A stretch of DNA of 15,660 nucleotides from Aphodosoma sp045600865 (GTDB taxonomy: Bacteria; Bacteroidota; Bacteroidia; Bacteroidales; Paludibacteraceae). The stretch spans positions 1-15,660 of the forward strand of contig JAZRYS010000217.1 in assembly GCA_045600865.1 (NCBI GenBank), in the 5' to 3' direction. The notes under the pieces were generated by a model. It did no database searches. It was given only the letters and a program-made list of their open reading frames with translations, and was not told where the DNA came from. A program made the position numbers and the translations under genes. This document shows, in pieces, positions 1 through 10,200 of this stretch (the first letter of the stretch is position 1; each line of letters starts with the position of its first letter).

Positions 1-240
1 AAGGGTGAAAGACATAACTCTATGGAGAAATGAAAATCTTTCAAAAAACCTTGTGACAAAACGTATTAATACCCTAAGGGCATAATTCAAAATGGTCGCA
101 TTTTTATCGCCAATTTTGAACACCCTACCCTTCGGGGCGCAGATGTTGCCATACGCAAAATAGACCAATTATCAGACGAGTTTATTGCATCAACAACGAA
201 AAATCAAACAATCTATTACAATTATGATATTAAACAATAA
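1..240 (+). pseudogene. 3' remnant of an unrecognised gene, probably frameshifted
   Basis: From 70 to the TAA at 238-240 there is an open frame of 56 codons with no ATG, GTG or TTG start. It reads like a natural protein end, for example IIQNGRIFIANFEHPTLRG followed by a segment rich in D, E, K and I. In the same frame upstream there are stops at 31 (TGA) and 67 (TAA). The +1-shifted frame is instead open from the window edge to the TAA at 83-85 and also reads as protein-like (DITLWRNENLSKNLVTKR). The simplest reading is a gene entering from the left whose frame was broken near 65-85 by an indel, either real or from sequencing. The last 17 bases overlap the start of the YitT-family gene in another frame. 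I do not recognise the family. It could also be chance open sequence. Confidence 0.35.
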
Positions 241-1120
241 ATATTTAAACACTGCAAAGCAGATATTTGCCATTGCCATTGGTTTGCTGGTAAATGTGAT
301 GGCCTGGCAGTTTTTCATCTTGCCTCATCACATTACCGGTGGTGGAGCGACTGGTATTGCCGTAATCGTCTTCTATGCCACGAAAGGGGCCATCCCTGTG
401 TCTGTCACATACCTTGCAATAAACGTCGTGTTGCTGCTTGTGGCATTCAAGATTGTCGATAAGCAGTTCACCTTACGCACCATACTGGGTGTCGGATTCA
501 TGACGCTGTGGTTTGCGATACCCATGAACGACATATTCGAGTCTATTGCAGGGGAGAAATTCCCTGCCTTTGACCCATTCATGAGCGTTATAATAGCAGG
601 TGTGGCAGAAGGTTTCGGAATGGCAATTGCGTTCACGAACAACGGCTCTACGGGCGGTTCGGACATTATTGCCAAGATAATAAACAAATACAGGGACATC
701 ACCCTCGGACGTGCTCTCATATTCATTGACATCGTAATCATCTGCTCGTCGATATTCGTAAAGGGAACGAGCATTGAGAGCGTCGTCTATGGTTTGGTAT
801 TCATGGTGATTGCATACGGTTCGATGGACATCTATATAAACGGTATCCGCCAGTCCGTCCAGTTCTTCATCTACACCAAGAAACCGGAAGAGATAGCAGA
901 GGCAATATCAGCCGAGGCACACCGTGGCGTGACACTGCTTCATGCCGAAGGATGGTACTCCAAGAGCGAGATGCAGGTTGTCACAGTACTCGTGAGAAAA
1001 CATGAGTCCCCACATATCTTCAAGATAGTAAAAAACATCGACCCAGAAGCTTTCATATCGCAGATAGCTGCCATCGGAGTCTATGGACGAGGTTTCGACT
1101 CCATTGCTGTGAAAAAATAA
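224..1120 (+). CDS. YitT family membrane protein (DUF161 + DUF2179)
   Basis: Predicted inner-membrane protein of 298 residues. The N-terminal two thirds (about residues 10-210) has roughly five to six hydrophobic segments, including an early LPHHITGGGATGIA stretch typical of YitT-type proteins and a NNGSTGGSDIIAKI motif that repeats the family's glycine-rich theme. The C-terminal part (about 215-298) is a soluble DUF2179-like domain with RGVTLLHAEGWYSK, a ligand-binding-like alpha/beta fold found at the end of YitT proteins. The length is normal for the family, whose substrate and function are not firmly known. I chose the ATG at 224, which begins MILNNKYLNTAKQ; a TTG at 185 would add 13 polar residues and overlap the upstream remnant further. 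No promoter with a TAnnTTTG element was found upstream. A weak AT-rich hairpin follows at 1167-1185. Confidence 0.88.
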   Translation: MILNNKYLNTAKQIFAIAIGLLVNVMAWQFFILPHHITGGGATGIAVIVFYATKGAIPVSVTYLAINVVLLLVAFKIVDKQFTLRTILGVGFMTLWFAIPMNDIFESIAGEKFPAFDPFMSVIIAGVAEGFGMAIAFTNNGSTGGSDIIAKIINKYRDITLGRALIFIDIVIICSSIFVKGTSIESVVYGLVFMVIAYGSMDIYINGIRQSVQFFIYTKKPEEIAEAISAEAHRGVTLLHAEGWYSKSEMQVVTVLVRKHESPHIFKIVKNIDPEAFISQIAAIGVYGRGFDSIAVKK

Positions 1121-1166
1121 CAACCGCATTCACGACAATTGAGGTGGCCAATTCGACCATTGGGAG

Positions 1167-1185
1167 AATTATCAGACTGATAATT
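1167..1185 (+). terminator. AT-rich perfect hairpin abutting the next promoter
   Basis: AATTATCA (1167-1174), GAC loop, TGATAATT (1178-1185) is a perfect 8-bp inverted repeat followed by a short T run at 1184-1187. It lies 46 bases after the stop of the YitT-family gene and could be a weak terminator. Because its right arm runs into the -33 TTTG of the giant gene's promoter, it could instead be an operator for a dimeric regulator. A smaller inverted repeat, CCAAT/ATTGG (1148-1152 and 1159-1163), lies just upstream. Confidence 0.45.
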
Positions 1186-1215
1186 TTGCCATGTAAAGAA
1201 TAATCAGTACCTTTG
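1185..1215 (+). promoter_or_regulatory. Bacteroidetes-type promoter of the giant gene
   Basis: TTTG at 1185-1188 and TACCTTTG at 1208-1215 are separated by 19 bases. This matches the Bacteroidetes primary sigma factor pattern (TTTG about -33, TAnnTTTG about -7). Transcription would begin near 1222, giving a leader of about 73 bases before the ATG at 1295. Confidence 0.8.
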
Positions 1216-1220
1216 CATAT

Positions 1221-1276
1221 CCTATTAAGTATAATCTATCGGAGACCAAATTATTTGGACTTTAATAGGTTATACT
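1221..1276 (+). promoter_or_regulatory. Structured 5' leader with competing pairings
   Basis: Directly at the predicted transcript start, CCTATTAA (1221-1228) is complementary to TTAATAGG (1262-1269). The adjoining AGTATAA (1228-1234) is complementary to TTATACT (1270-1276). The two pairings cross, so they can only coexist as a pseudoknot or alternate as a switch. A small hairpin CCAAA-TTA-TTTGG (1246-1258) sits in the enclosed loop. All pairings are seen in the sequence; a regulatory role is inference, and AT-rich DNA makes short complements common. Confidence 0.4.
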
Positions 1277-1294
1277 TTTTTATAATATGTAATC

Positions 1295-4200
1295 ATGAAG
1301 AGATTTTACGTTTTTCTGTTGACTATCATGATGGCATCTGCTGTATGTGCGCAATACCAGGTGCCTGGTTCGGACTTCAACAACTTTGAATCAGACAACA
1401 TCCACTCAGGCAATGCACAGTGCATTCAGCCACAAGGTTGGCATGCTTCAAACGTAGTACAATTCGGAATGTCCATGGTTGTGCTCTTCGAAGACAACAA
1501 TGGTCACACTGGCAAATGCGGAAGGCTTGAGAACGTCACTGTCATCGGACAAACATCACCTGCATGGATATCGTTAGGTGAGCCTTGGGCATACGTTGAG
1601 TCCCTTACCAAGCTGAGCGAGGCCACAGCAGGAACTGACGGTGGCATAAACTGGACACACCGTCCTGACACAATGGCTCTCTGGATAAAGAGGGCAAACA
1701 ATGGTTCAGAGAATGCCTTCCTTATCTATTACGCATGGACAGGACAATCCCGCAGCGACTCCTACAAGGGCAAGAACAATCAATGTACCAGCACCACCCA
1801 CTACGACGAAGAAAGCGACATCCGCACAACATTCAACGGCAATGACTGCGGAACGGTAGTCATGGCAAACCAAGTAGCAGAAGGCCACTGGATAAACAAC
1901 GCCGTTTACAACAACTGGACAGAGATAAAAGTGCCTATCACATACCTCTCGAACACCGTCCCTACACGAATGAACATCATCATCTCCGGAGGAAACTACC
2001 CTAACAAACGCTCGTCTGACATACACGAAGGTTCCAAACTATGGTTCGACGACCTGAGAATGATTTACAGTTCAAAGGTACACGAAGTGCTGCTGAACAA
2101 CCGAAAGATGTCTAGCTTCGACCAAGACACTTACAATTACACCTATTCACTCGGAGCAACCGCCTCTTCAATACCTACAATAACCCTGAAACGTTCAGGA
2201 CGAGAACTTGCCCCTTCAGAATACACAATCAACTACGGAGCAATAGGCGACACCACAACAATAACCGTAATGGCAGAAGACGGCTCGTCACAGACCACAT
2301 ACAAAATACTCTTCACCACTGCCCTCTCCACTAATTCAAAACTTGGCGACATCACTGTTGACGGAACATCAGTAAGCAATTTCAACCCTCTAATATTCAA
2401 CTACAACATAGCATTGCCTTTTGGCACGACAACCTATCCAACTATCGGATATACATTAGGCGAAAGCGGACAGACTGTCAACGTGAACACTCCTCAGACA
2501 TTCCCTGGCACAGTTTCCCTGACATGTACGGCACCAGATGTCTCATACCAGTCAACCTACAACCTGAACTTCACTGTTGCGCCACTGACAGACAACACAT
2601 TGACAGACATCAAGGTGAACGGCAGGACTATCACCGGCTTCAACCCGACAAAGAACACTTACGTGGTGGAACTGCCAATGGGAACTACTGCAGACCCCGT
2701 GATAACATACACCACTGCCTATCCTAACGACCACGATATCGTAGTGACGAACAACGGACTGGCAGGAGGTGCGACAATCACAGTAACCCCAATTGGAACA
2801 ACAAACACAAGAACCTACCGACTGACATTCAGGGTCACAGCATCAACATACTCCTACCTACAAAGCCTGAAGATAGATGGCAACGAAATAGAGGGATTCG
2901 ACCCTGAGACTCTGACGTACTACGACACACTGCCAATAGGCACCACTACCCTGCCAACGATAACATGGGAGGCAGGAGACGAATACCAGACCATTGCATT
3001 GGAAACTGGTGGCGTGGAAGGAACGGCAAAAGTGACCGTCACTGCACAAAGCGGAGCTGTCTCTATATACAGGATCTATTTCACAGTACTGAAATCCAGC
3101 AACTGCTCGCTCAATGCAATCAAACTGGACGGAACTTTGATAGAGGGATTCGACCCAAATGTGACAGACTATACCATTGACCTGCCATTAGGTGCGACAA
3201 CAGTTCCTGCCATAACATGGGAAGCCGGAGATCAATGGCAATCCATCACATTCTCAGATGGTGGACTGACTGGAACGTCCAGAATAATAGTGAGAGCCGG
3301 CAATGGGGCGACTAAAAGCTATTCCATAAACTTCGTCACCAGTCAGTCAAGCAACTCAAAGCTCGCATCACTGAAAGTTGACGGTGTCGAAATAGAAAAC
3401 TGGAACCCTGACACATTGGTCTATAGCATCACGCTGCCAAGAGGAACCACAACCCAGCCGACCGTCACATGGGAAGCAGGCGACCAATTCCAGACTATAA
3501 GAAAAAGCGATGGCGGAGTGAACGGCGACACACGTATCACTGTCAAAGCACAGAACGGACAGAGCACGATATACACGATACGTTTCAGCGTTGAGACAAA
3601 CAGCAACACGGCACTTGAGGCAATATACGTAGGAGGCGTTGAAATTGACAATTTCGTTCCTGAAACCCTTGAGTATCAGATAACATTGCCTGGAGGAACA
3701 ACCGTACTGCCATCAATAACATATACCAAAGGTGACGAGAGCCAGACAGTAGCAATCTCAAGAGGCGGTTTGAATGGTGAGACAACAATAACCGTCAGGG
3801 CAGAAGATGGTTCTACAAGAGTTTACAAACTGACATTCAGCGTACAGAAAAGTGCCAACGCATTGCTTAACGGCATCTATGCCGACAGCGTGATGATAAC
3901 TGGGTTCGAGCCTCAGATCCTGAATTACGAGTTGACAATACCAATGTCTGCAACCTCTTGTCCAATGTTCACCGTTGACAAGAACGATGGACAGCAAGTT
4001 ACTATCACAGTACCAGCAATAGCAGGTCTCGTCAAAATATCCGTGACACCTGAGACTGGCGACAAAAATGTTTATACCGTCAACGTCCATTACCCTCAGA
4101 GCAGCAACACAGACCTGAGCAACATCACGATAGATGGTGTGGCAATCAGCGGCTTCTCTGCATCGCAGCACACTTACAGCATGACATGTCCAGGCAATGA

Positions 4201-7200
4201 AATGCCAGAAGTTGAAGGCGTTGCCGGAGACGATGCCCAGACAGTGCATACGACATACGACCTGCAGACAATGAAAGCCTTCATAGACGTGAAGGCAGAA
4301 AGCGGAGCAACGGCAAGATACGAAGTAGCGTTCACCACAACTATTGGAAGCGCATCCACTCTTGAGAGCATCACACTGGATGGCACGGCATTGGAAGGTT
4401 TCAGCAAGAACGTGACCGACTACAGCATCACTCTTGCAAAGAACCAGACCACAGCACCAGAGATAAGTTACACCCTGACAGACAAGAATGCCACTGTCGT
4501 GATGACAGCACCTGCAAGAGAAGGCGAGGCAACAATAGCAGTGACAGCTGCAGACGGGAGCAACACCACGACATACAGAATAATGATGACAGTTGCCAAG
4601 GCAGGCAACGGGCGACTGAGCAAGATACTGAAAGACGGAGTAGAAATACCTCAGTCTATGTTCGTCAACGACACAGCGGCTATAGCCTTGGCATACGGAG
4701 CGACGGCACCTGAGATAAGCTATGAGCGAGGCGACCAGTATCAGCACGTCATCATGGCCAACGGCGGCATCAACGGCACCGAGATAATGGTCATTTCGGA
4801 AGACGAGAGCGAAGTCAGCCGTTACGTGATACGCTACGACAAAGCCAAGAGCAGCAACGCTTTGCTGAGCGATTTGAACATAACAGGTTTCAACCCTGCA
4901 ACCACCACATACAACATTACATTGCCTTGGAGGACAAGGAAACAGCCAGTCATCATCGCAACCCCAGGAGATGCCGGTCAGAGCATTGATGTTAATTACG
5001 GTGGCTTAAACGGACAGACAGCCATAACCGTAACAGCAGAAGACGGAATGGCAACCACGACATATACAATAAATTACACAGTAAAAAAGTCTGGTGAGAG
5101 CTACCTTGAAAACATCTATTACAACGGAGTGGCAATACCAGCATACGACAGAGACAGACTGCGTTATACCGTGACACTGCCGACAGGTACTACCGAAGCA
5201 CCGAAACTGACTTGGGATCTTGCAATGGCAGCAGACGGCAGTGACATTGTAGAGCAGATGGTGGAATATACCGAAGCTCCTATTGACAAGACTTCATACA
5301 TCAAAGTCACGGCAGAAGACGGTTCTCAGAGGCAGTATGAGTTCAACTGGAAAATAGAAGAGACTGATGCCGAGAACCTGCTGATGGCTCTCTACGTTGG
5401 AGAAAGCGAGATAAGTGGATTTGACCCTCACACGCTCCAATATAACATAGGATTGCCAGCAGGAACAACAGAACTGCCGGCAATCAGCTACGTGAAGATG
5501 TTCGACAGCCAGAGCGTGGAGATAATGAGTGACGGCGCAGACGGCAAGACGCTCATCATGGTTCACAGCAACCGCACCATTGACGAAGTGACGACATACG
5601 TGATAAACTCGGAAGTGCTTACCGTATCAGGTGCAGTGCTTACTGGCATCTCTCTGAACGACGCACCAATGGCAAGATTCAACCCTGGACAGACATCATA
5701 TATTGTTCCAATTGCAGACGAGACACCAGAAGTAACATTCACTGCCGCCACAGGCTATACAGCAAGCATAGTCGAAGAGGATGCAAAGAAATGCGTAATC
5801 GAAGTTACAAATGGCGATGAGACAGAAACATACGCTCTCTATTATTACTACGAGAACGATGTCATTCCAAACCCAAATTTCCACGATTGGGAAGGAGCGA
5901 CACATAAGGGTTCAAAACCTGTTGGTTGGGATACCCCTGGCAACCAAGTCGGTTGCTACAAATGGCTCACACTTGAAAGTTGTTCAGGTGCTGAGGTTTC
6001 GTCATTAGGTGGCATGGAAGGTGGTGTCATACTTGCAACCACTAGACCAGGAGGTGCAGGAAATGCAATATATGGTTCAATTCCAGGCATGATTACAACG
6101 GGAGCAATAACAATGTCTCTCAAGTCAGCTGGTAATAGTACTTCATCAATAAGCGGAAGCATTCAGTTCCGCAACACGCCACAGAGTCTTTATGTCAACT
6201 ACAACCCAATCGAGAACAACAACAACCGAATGACCAACTGGAGAATGTATGTTGACATGAACGACGGGACAAACACAGTCCAGTCACTTTACGAAGGTTC
6301 ATTCAGCAATATGAACACATGGCAAGAAGCCATTCTTCCTATCAGTTACAACGGTCTGGGCACAGTACAGAACATGAACATAGTGCTCAATTCAGGCCAT
6401 TCAGAAAACGCAAAAAGTTACGGTGATTTTGCTACCTATTACATCTCGACAGTACAATTCAAGAACCTGCACTTCATCTACAACCATTCGCTTAGCCAAC
6501 TGATGGTTGACGGAGAGCCAATAAGCGGTTTCAGAAACGACAGCGACAGCTATAGCATTGCATTGCCTGCCGAATACAGAGGCCGTCCAAAAGTGACCTG
6601 CGTAGGCGAAGTTGAAGACCAAGAACATCAGATAACATATACTCCATGGAGCAACAACCAGATGACCGCTACAGTGAAAGTCGTAGGTGAAGATGGCGAG
6701 CAGTCTTCTATATATTACATCCATTTCACGAGAGCCAACTCGACAGACAACACTCTGAGCAGTATAAAAATTGACGGTTCCGCATTGACAGGATTCACTC
6801 CAGCAGTGAAGAGATACATCTACACACTTGACGAAGGCGAAGTGAGAATGCCTGACATTGAAGCCGTGAAGAATTTCGGCAGCGCAACAGCCGGCATCGA
6901 AAAGACCGACAGCTCTTACCAGATTTCCGTAACGGCAGAAGACGGTTCACAAAGCCTCTATGAGGTCGTTGTCAGGAAAGCCAACAGCAGCAATGCTAAC
7001 CTTGAATCAATAACCTACAACGGCGAAATCGGAACATACGATGCTTGGCCAACCGTCAACTTCACGAAAGGCGATGTCAACCAGACTGTTGAAGTCAAGG
7101 GTGACGAAGTGGTTGTAACAGCAGCAGACAATGTGACAGTAAGGAGATACCCACTCAGCATAACAAGGGCAGGCAAGGTTTCAACAGCAAGTCTTCATTC

Positions 7201-10200
7201 CATAACCATCAACGATGAGCCTCTGTCGGGATTTGCGTCAGACATTCACCAATACAGTTACGACAAAACTGGGTTAGACCGTATCGTTGTAGATTACGAG
7301 GGCTATGGCGATGGCGACAACATACAGATGAGCCAGACAGCCGACACTGTCAAGATAAACGTCAGCGGCACTGAATATGCAGTAGTCCTGAGCAGGCGAC
7401 TCTCCGGCAACAACAGACTGACCTACATCCGCAGGGATGGAACCTTAATTCCTGGATTCAACGAGGCACTCTACGAATACAACGTAACCGTGAGCAGAGA
7501 AGAGGCACTCGACATGTCTGTCAAAGGAGAGTGCAAAATGAGTCTCAGCCAGATTGCCGGCAACGGACTTGGCGAAGGAAACGGCTTTTCCATCAAGGCA
7601 ACAGCCGAGAATGACAATATGCAGCAGACAAACGTCTTATTCAACGTTCCGGCAGACACTTTCACAGTTTTGGACGGCATTTACATCGATGGTGAAATGC
7701 TAACCCGTTACGGAGACAGATACACCAGCAATTCTGCCTTCAGAAACCACGTGACCGAATACGACATTGTCCTCTCATCTGATGATCCGAAAATGAGAGA
7801 ACCAGAGATGCCTGAAATCACCGCCATAGGTCATTCATACGGACAACGCATCGCCATCGAGAAAGGTTCAGTCAACGGAACGACAACCATAACCGTTACT
7901 GCCGAGAATGGTTCTGAAAACACTTATACATTGAATGTCAGCACCGAGAAATCACGCAACACAATGCTGTCAGATTTAGCGATAGACAACCGGACAATCG
8001 AGGGATTCGTGCCTGGCAACAACAACTACACCTACAAACTCGGCAGTGCTGCAGAACAGCCTGAAATCACATATACACCAGGCGACGCTTTCCAGAATGT
8101 ATCAGTCAACCAATACGCATCACATGCCGAAGTGATTGTAACTGCTGAAAGTGGAGCCACAAGGACTTACTCGATAACCTATTCTGTCGTGAAATCGAGC
8201 GATGCAACCATCAACAATCTGCTGGCCGATGGGGAGGCAATCGAAGGGTTCTCACCATCAATCTACAACTACGAGATAGAATTGCCGATAGGTACAACTG
8301 TTGCACCAACAGTGACAGTGGTGGCAGGCAACGATGGCCAGAGCATAACAATCAACGAAGGCAGTCTGAACGCCCCTACTTCCATAGTCGTGACAGCCGA
8401 AGACGGCAGCACGACTAAATTCTACACCGTGACATTCAAGGTAGAAAAGTCAACAAACAAATCATTGGAAATGATATATATTAACGGTGTGGAACTTGAC
8501 GAGTTTGACCCAAGTGAGACCAACTATTCAATAGCACTTCCGGTAGGTGACGACAACATGCCAATCGTGACATACGACCCAGGCGATGAATATCAAAGTG
8601 TACGCATCAGCACAGATGAGGAAAATTTCATCGCATCAATAAATGTTACAGCCGAAAACGGAGATGCAGAAACTTACCTGGTTACATTCCACAAGCAGTC
8701 TTCTCACTATGCACTGCTCAACAGCATTTTTGTTGACGGAGACACTCTTACAGGGTTCGTTCCGACGAAATACGACTATGACATCTATTTGCCTGTAGGA
8801 ACGACACGTGTACCAGACCTATTGTGGATTGAGGGCGATGTCTATCAGACAGTTATCTATCAAGCTGCCGAAAACACAGACGGCAAGGCAACCTTGGAAG
8901 TAACAGCAGGTGATGGAATCGTCAATGCAAGATATGCCATCCAGTTCCACCGTCTGAGAAGCAGCAACAACAGTCTGAGGGAGATATCTCTGAACGGAAT
9001 GCCAATTGAAGGATTCAGCAGCAACATTTACAACTACACCGACACTTTGGAAGCATACGACAGCACACTGCCAACCGTTGAGTTCCAGCCTGGTGATGTC
9101 TATCAGACATTCGACACAATACCTGCATTGGCATTAGGAGGCAGTCATAGCATCATAGTACATGCCGAAGACATGAGCACTGCCACTTACACCATAACAT
9201 TCGTCAGGGCTAAATCAGACGTTGCATCGCTGGCAACTCTTGAGGTCAACGGAGAAATGGTTGCCGGTTTCGACCCAGAACTGACAGAATACGTTTATGA
9301 GATACCTTACGGCACTACATCAATTCCTGTGGTAAGCTATGAGATAAGCGAACCAGGACGCCAGACGGCAACAAAAGTAAATGCCACCAGCATAAACGAC
9401 ACCACATTCATCACCGTGACTGCAGAAGACGGAACGACGACAAAGAAATATTCGGTTAGTTTCCGTCAGGCTCTTTGCGATAATGCCGACCTTGTTGCAA
9501 TCTATCTTGACGACATATTGATTGAAGGGTTTGACAGCGACATATACTCATACGCAGTCGAGTTGCCATACGGCACATCAGCACTGCCGGAAATAAGTTA
9601 TGAAACACGCTACCCTGACTACCACTCAGCAAATATTGATACTACGGCCGGTGTCAACGGAACAACCAAGATAACCATAATCTCTGAGAACGAAATGAAC
9701 ATAAACGAATACGAGATACATTTCTCCGTCAAGGCATGTTCAAATTCGCTTCTGGCCGACTTGCAGTTGAAAGATGGAATGCTCACAGGATTCTCTCCAG
9801 AGATTTATGACTACGACGTGACATATCCACAGGGAACCGACACTGCTTCATTGCCACAGGCAAGCGACGTGATTTTCGTCAAGGGCGACACCACACAAAC
9901 TGTCACAATCCAGCAGACGCACCCTACCGAAATACTTGTCACAGTAAGAGCTGCCGACAGCATAACCTATTCATTCTACCAGATTTACCTACATGTGAGT
10001 CAGAGTGACAACTGTTTGCTCAAGGACATCATTGTCAACGGCAAATCAATTGAAGGGTTCAATCCTGCAATCGAGGATTACACATATCTGATTTACAAAG
10101 GTGGAAAACTACCTACAATCGAGGGCATCGCATCCGACTCCACCACACAGACGGTAGAGGTGACCATGGGCTTCGCAAACGAAGAAAGCTTCATATTCGT

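Noticed and set aside
185..223. TTG start for the YitT-family protein at 185
   Set aside because: The added residues are polar and unlike the family start, and ATG at 224 precedes the first membrane segment normally.
1295..1354. Lipoprotein signal in the giant protein (Cys18)
   Set aside because: The residue before the cysteine is valine, not Gly, Ala or Ser, so VCA with cleavage by signal peptidase I fits better.
3758..4747. Antisense open frame of 329 codons inside the giant gene
   Set aside because: It lies opposite clearly coding repeat sequence, is rich in Cys, Arg and His without any domain pattern, and has no promoter. It follows from the sense codon bias.
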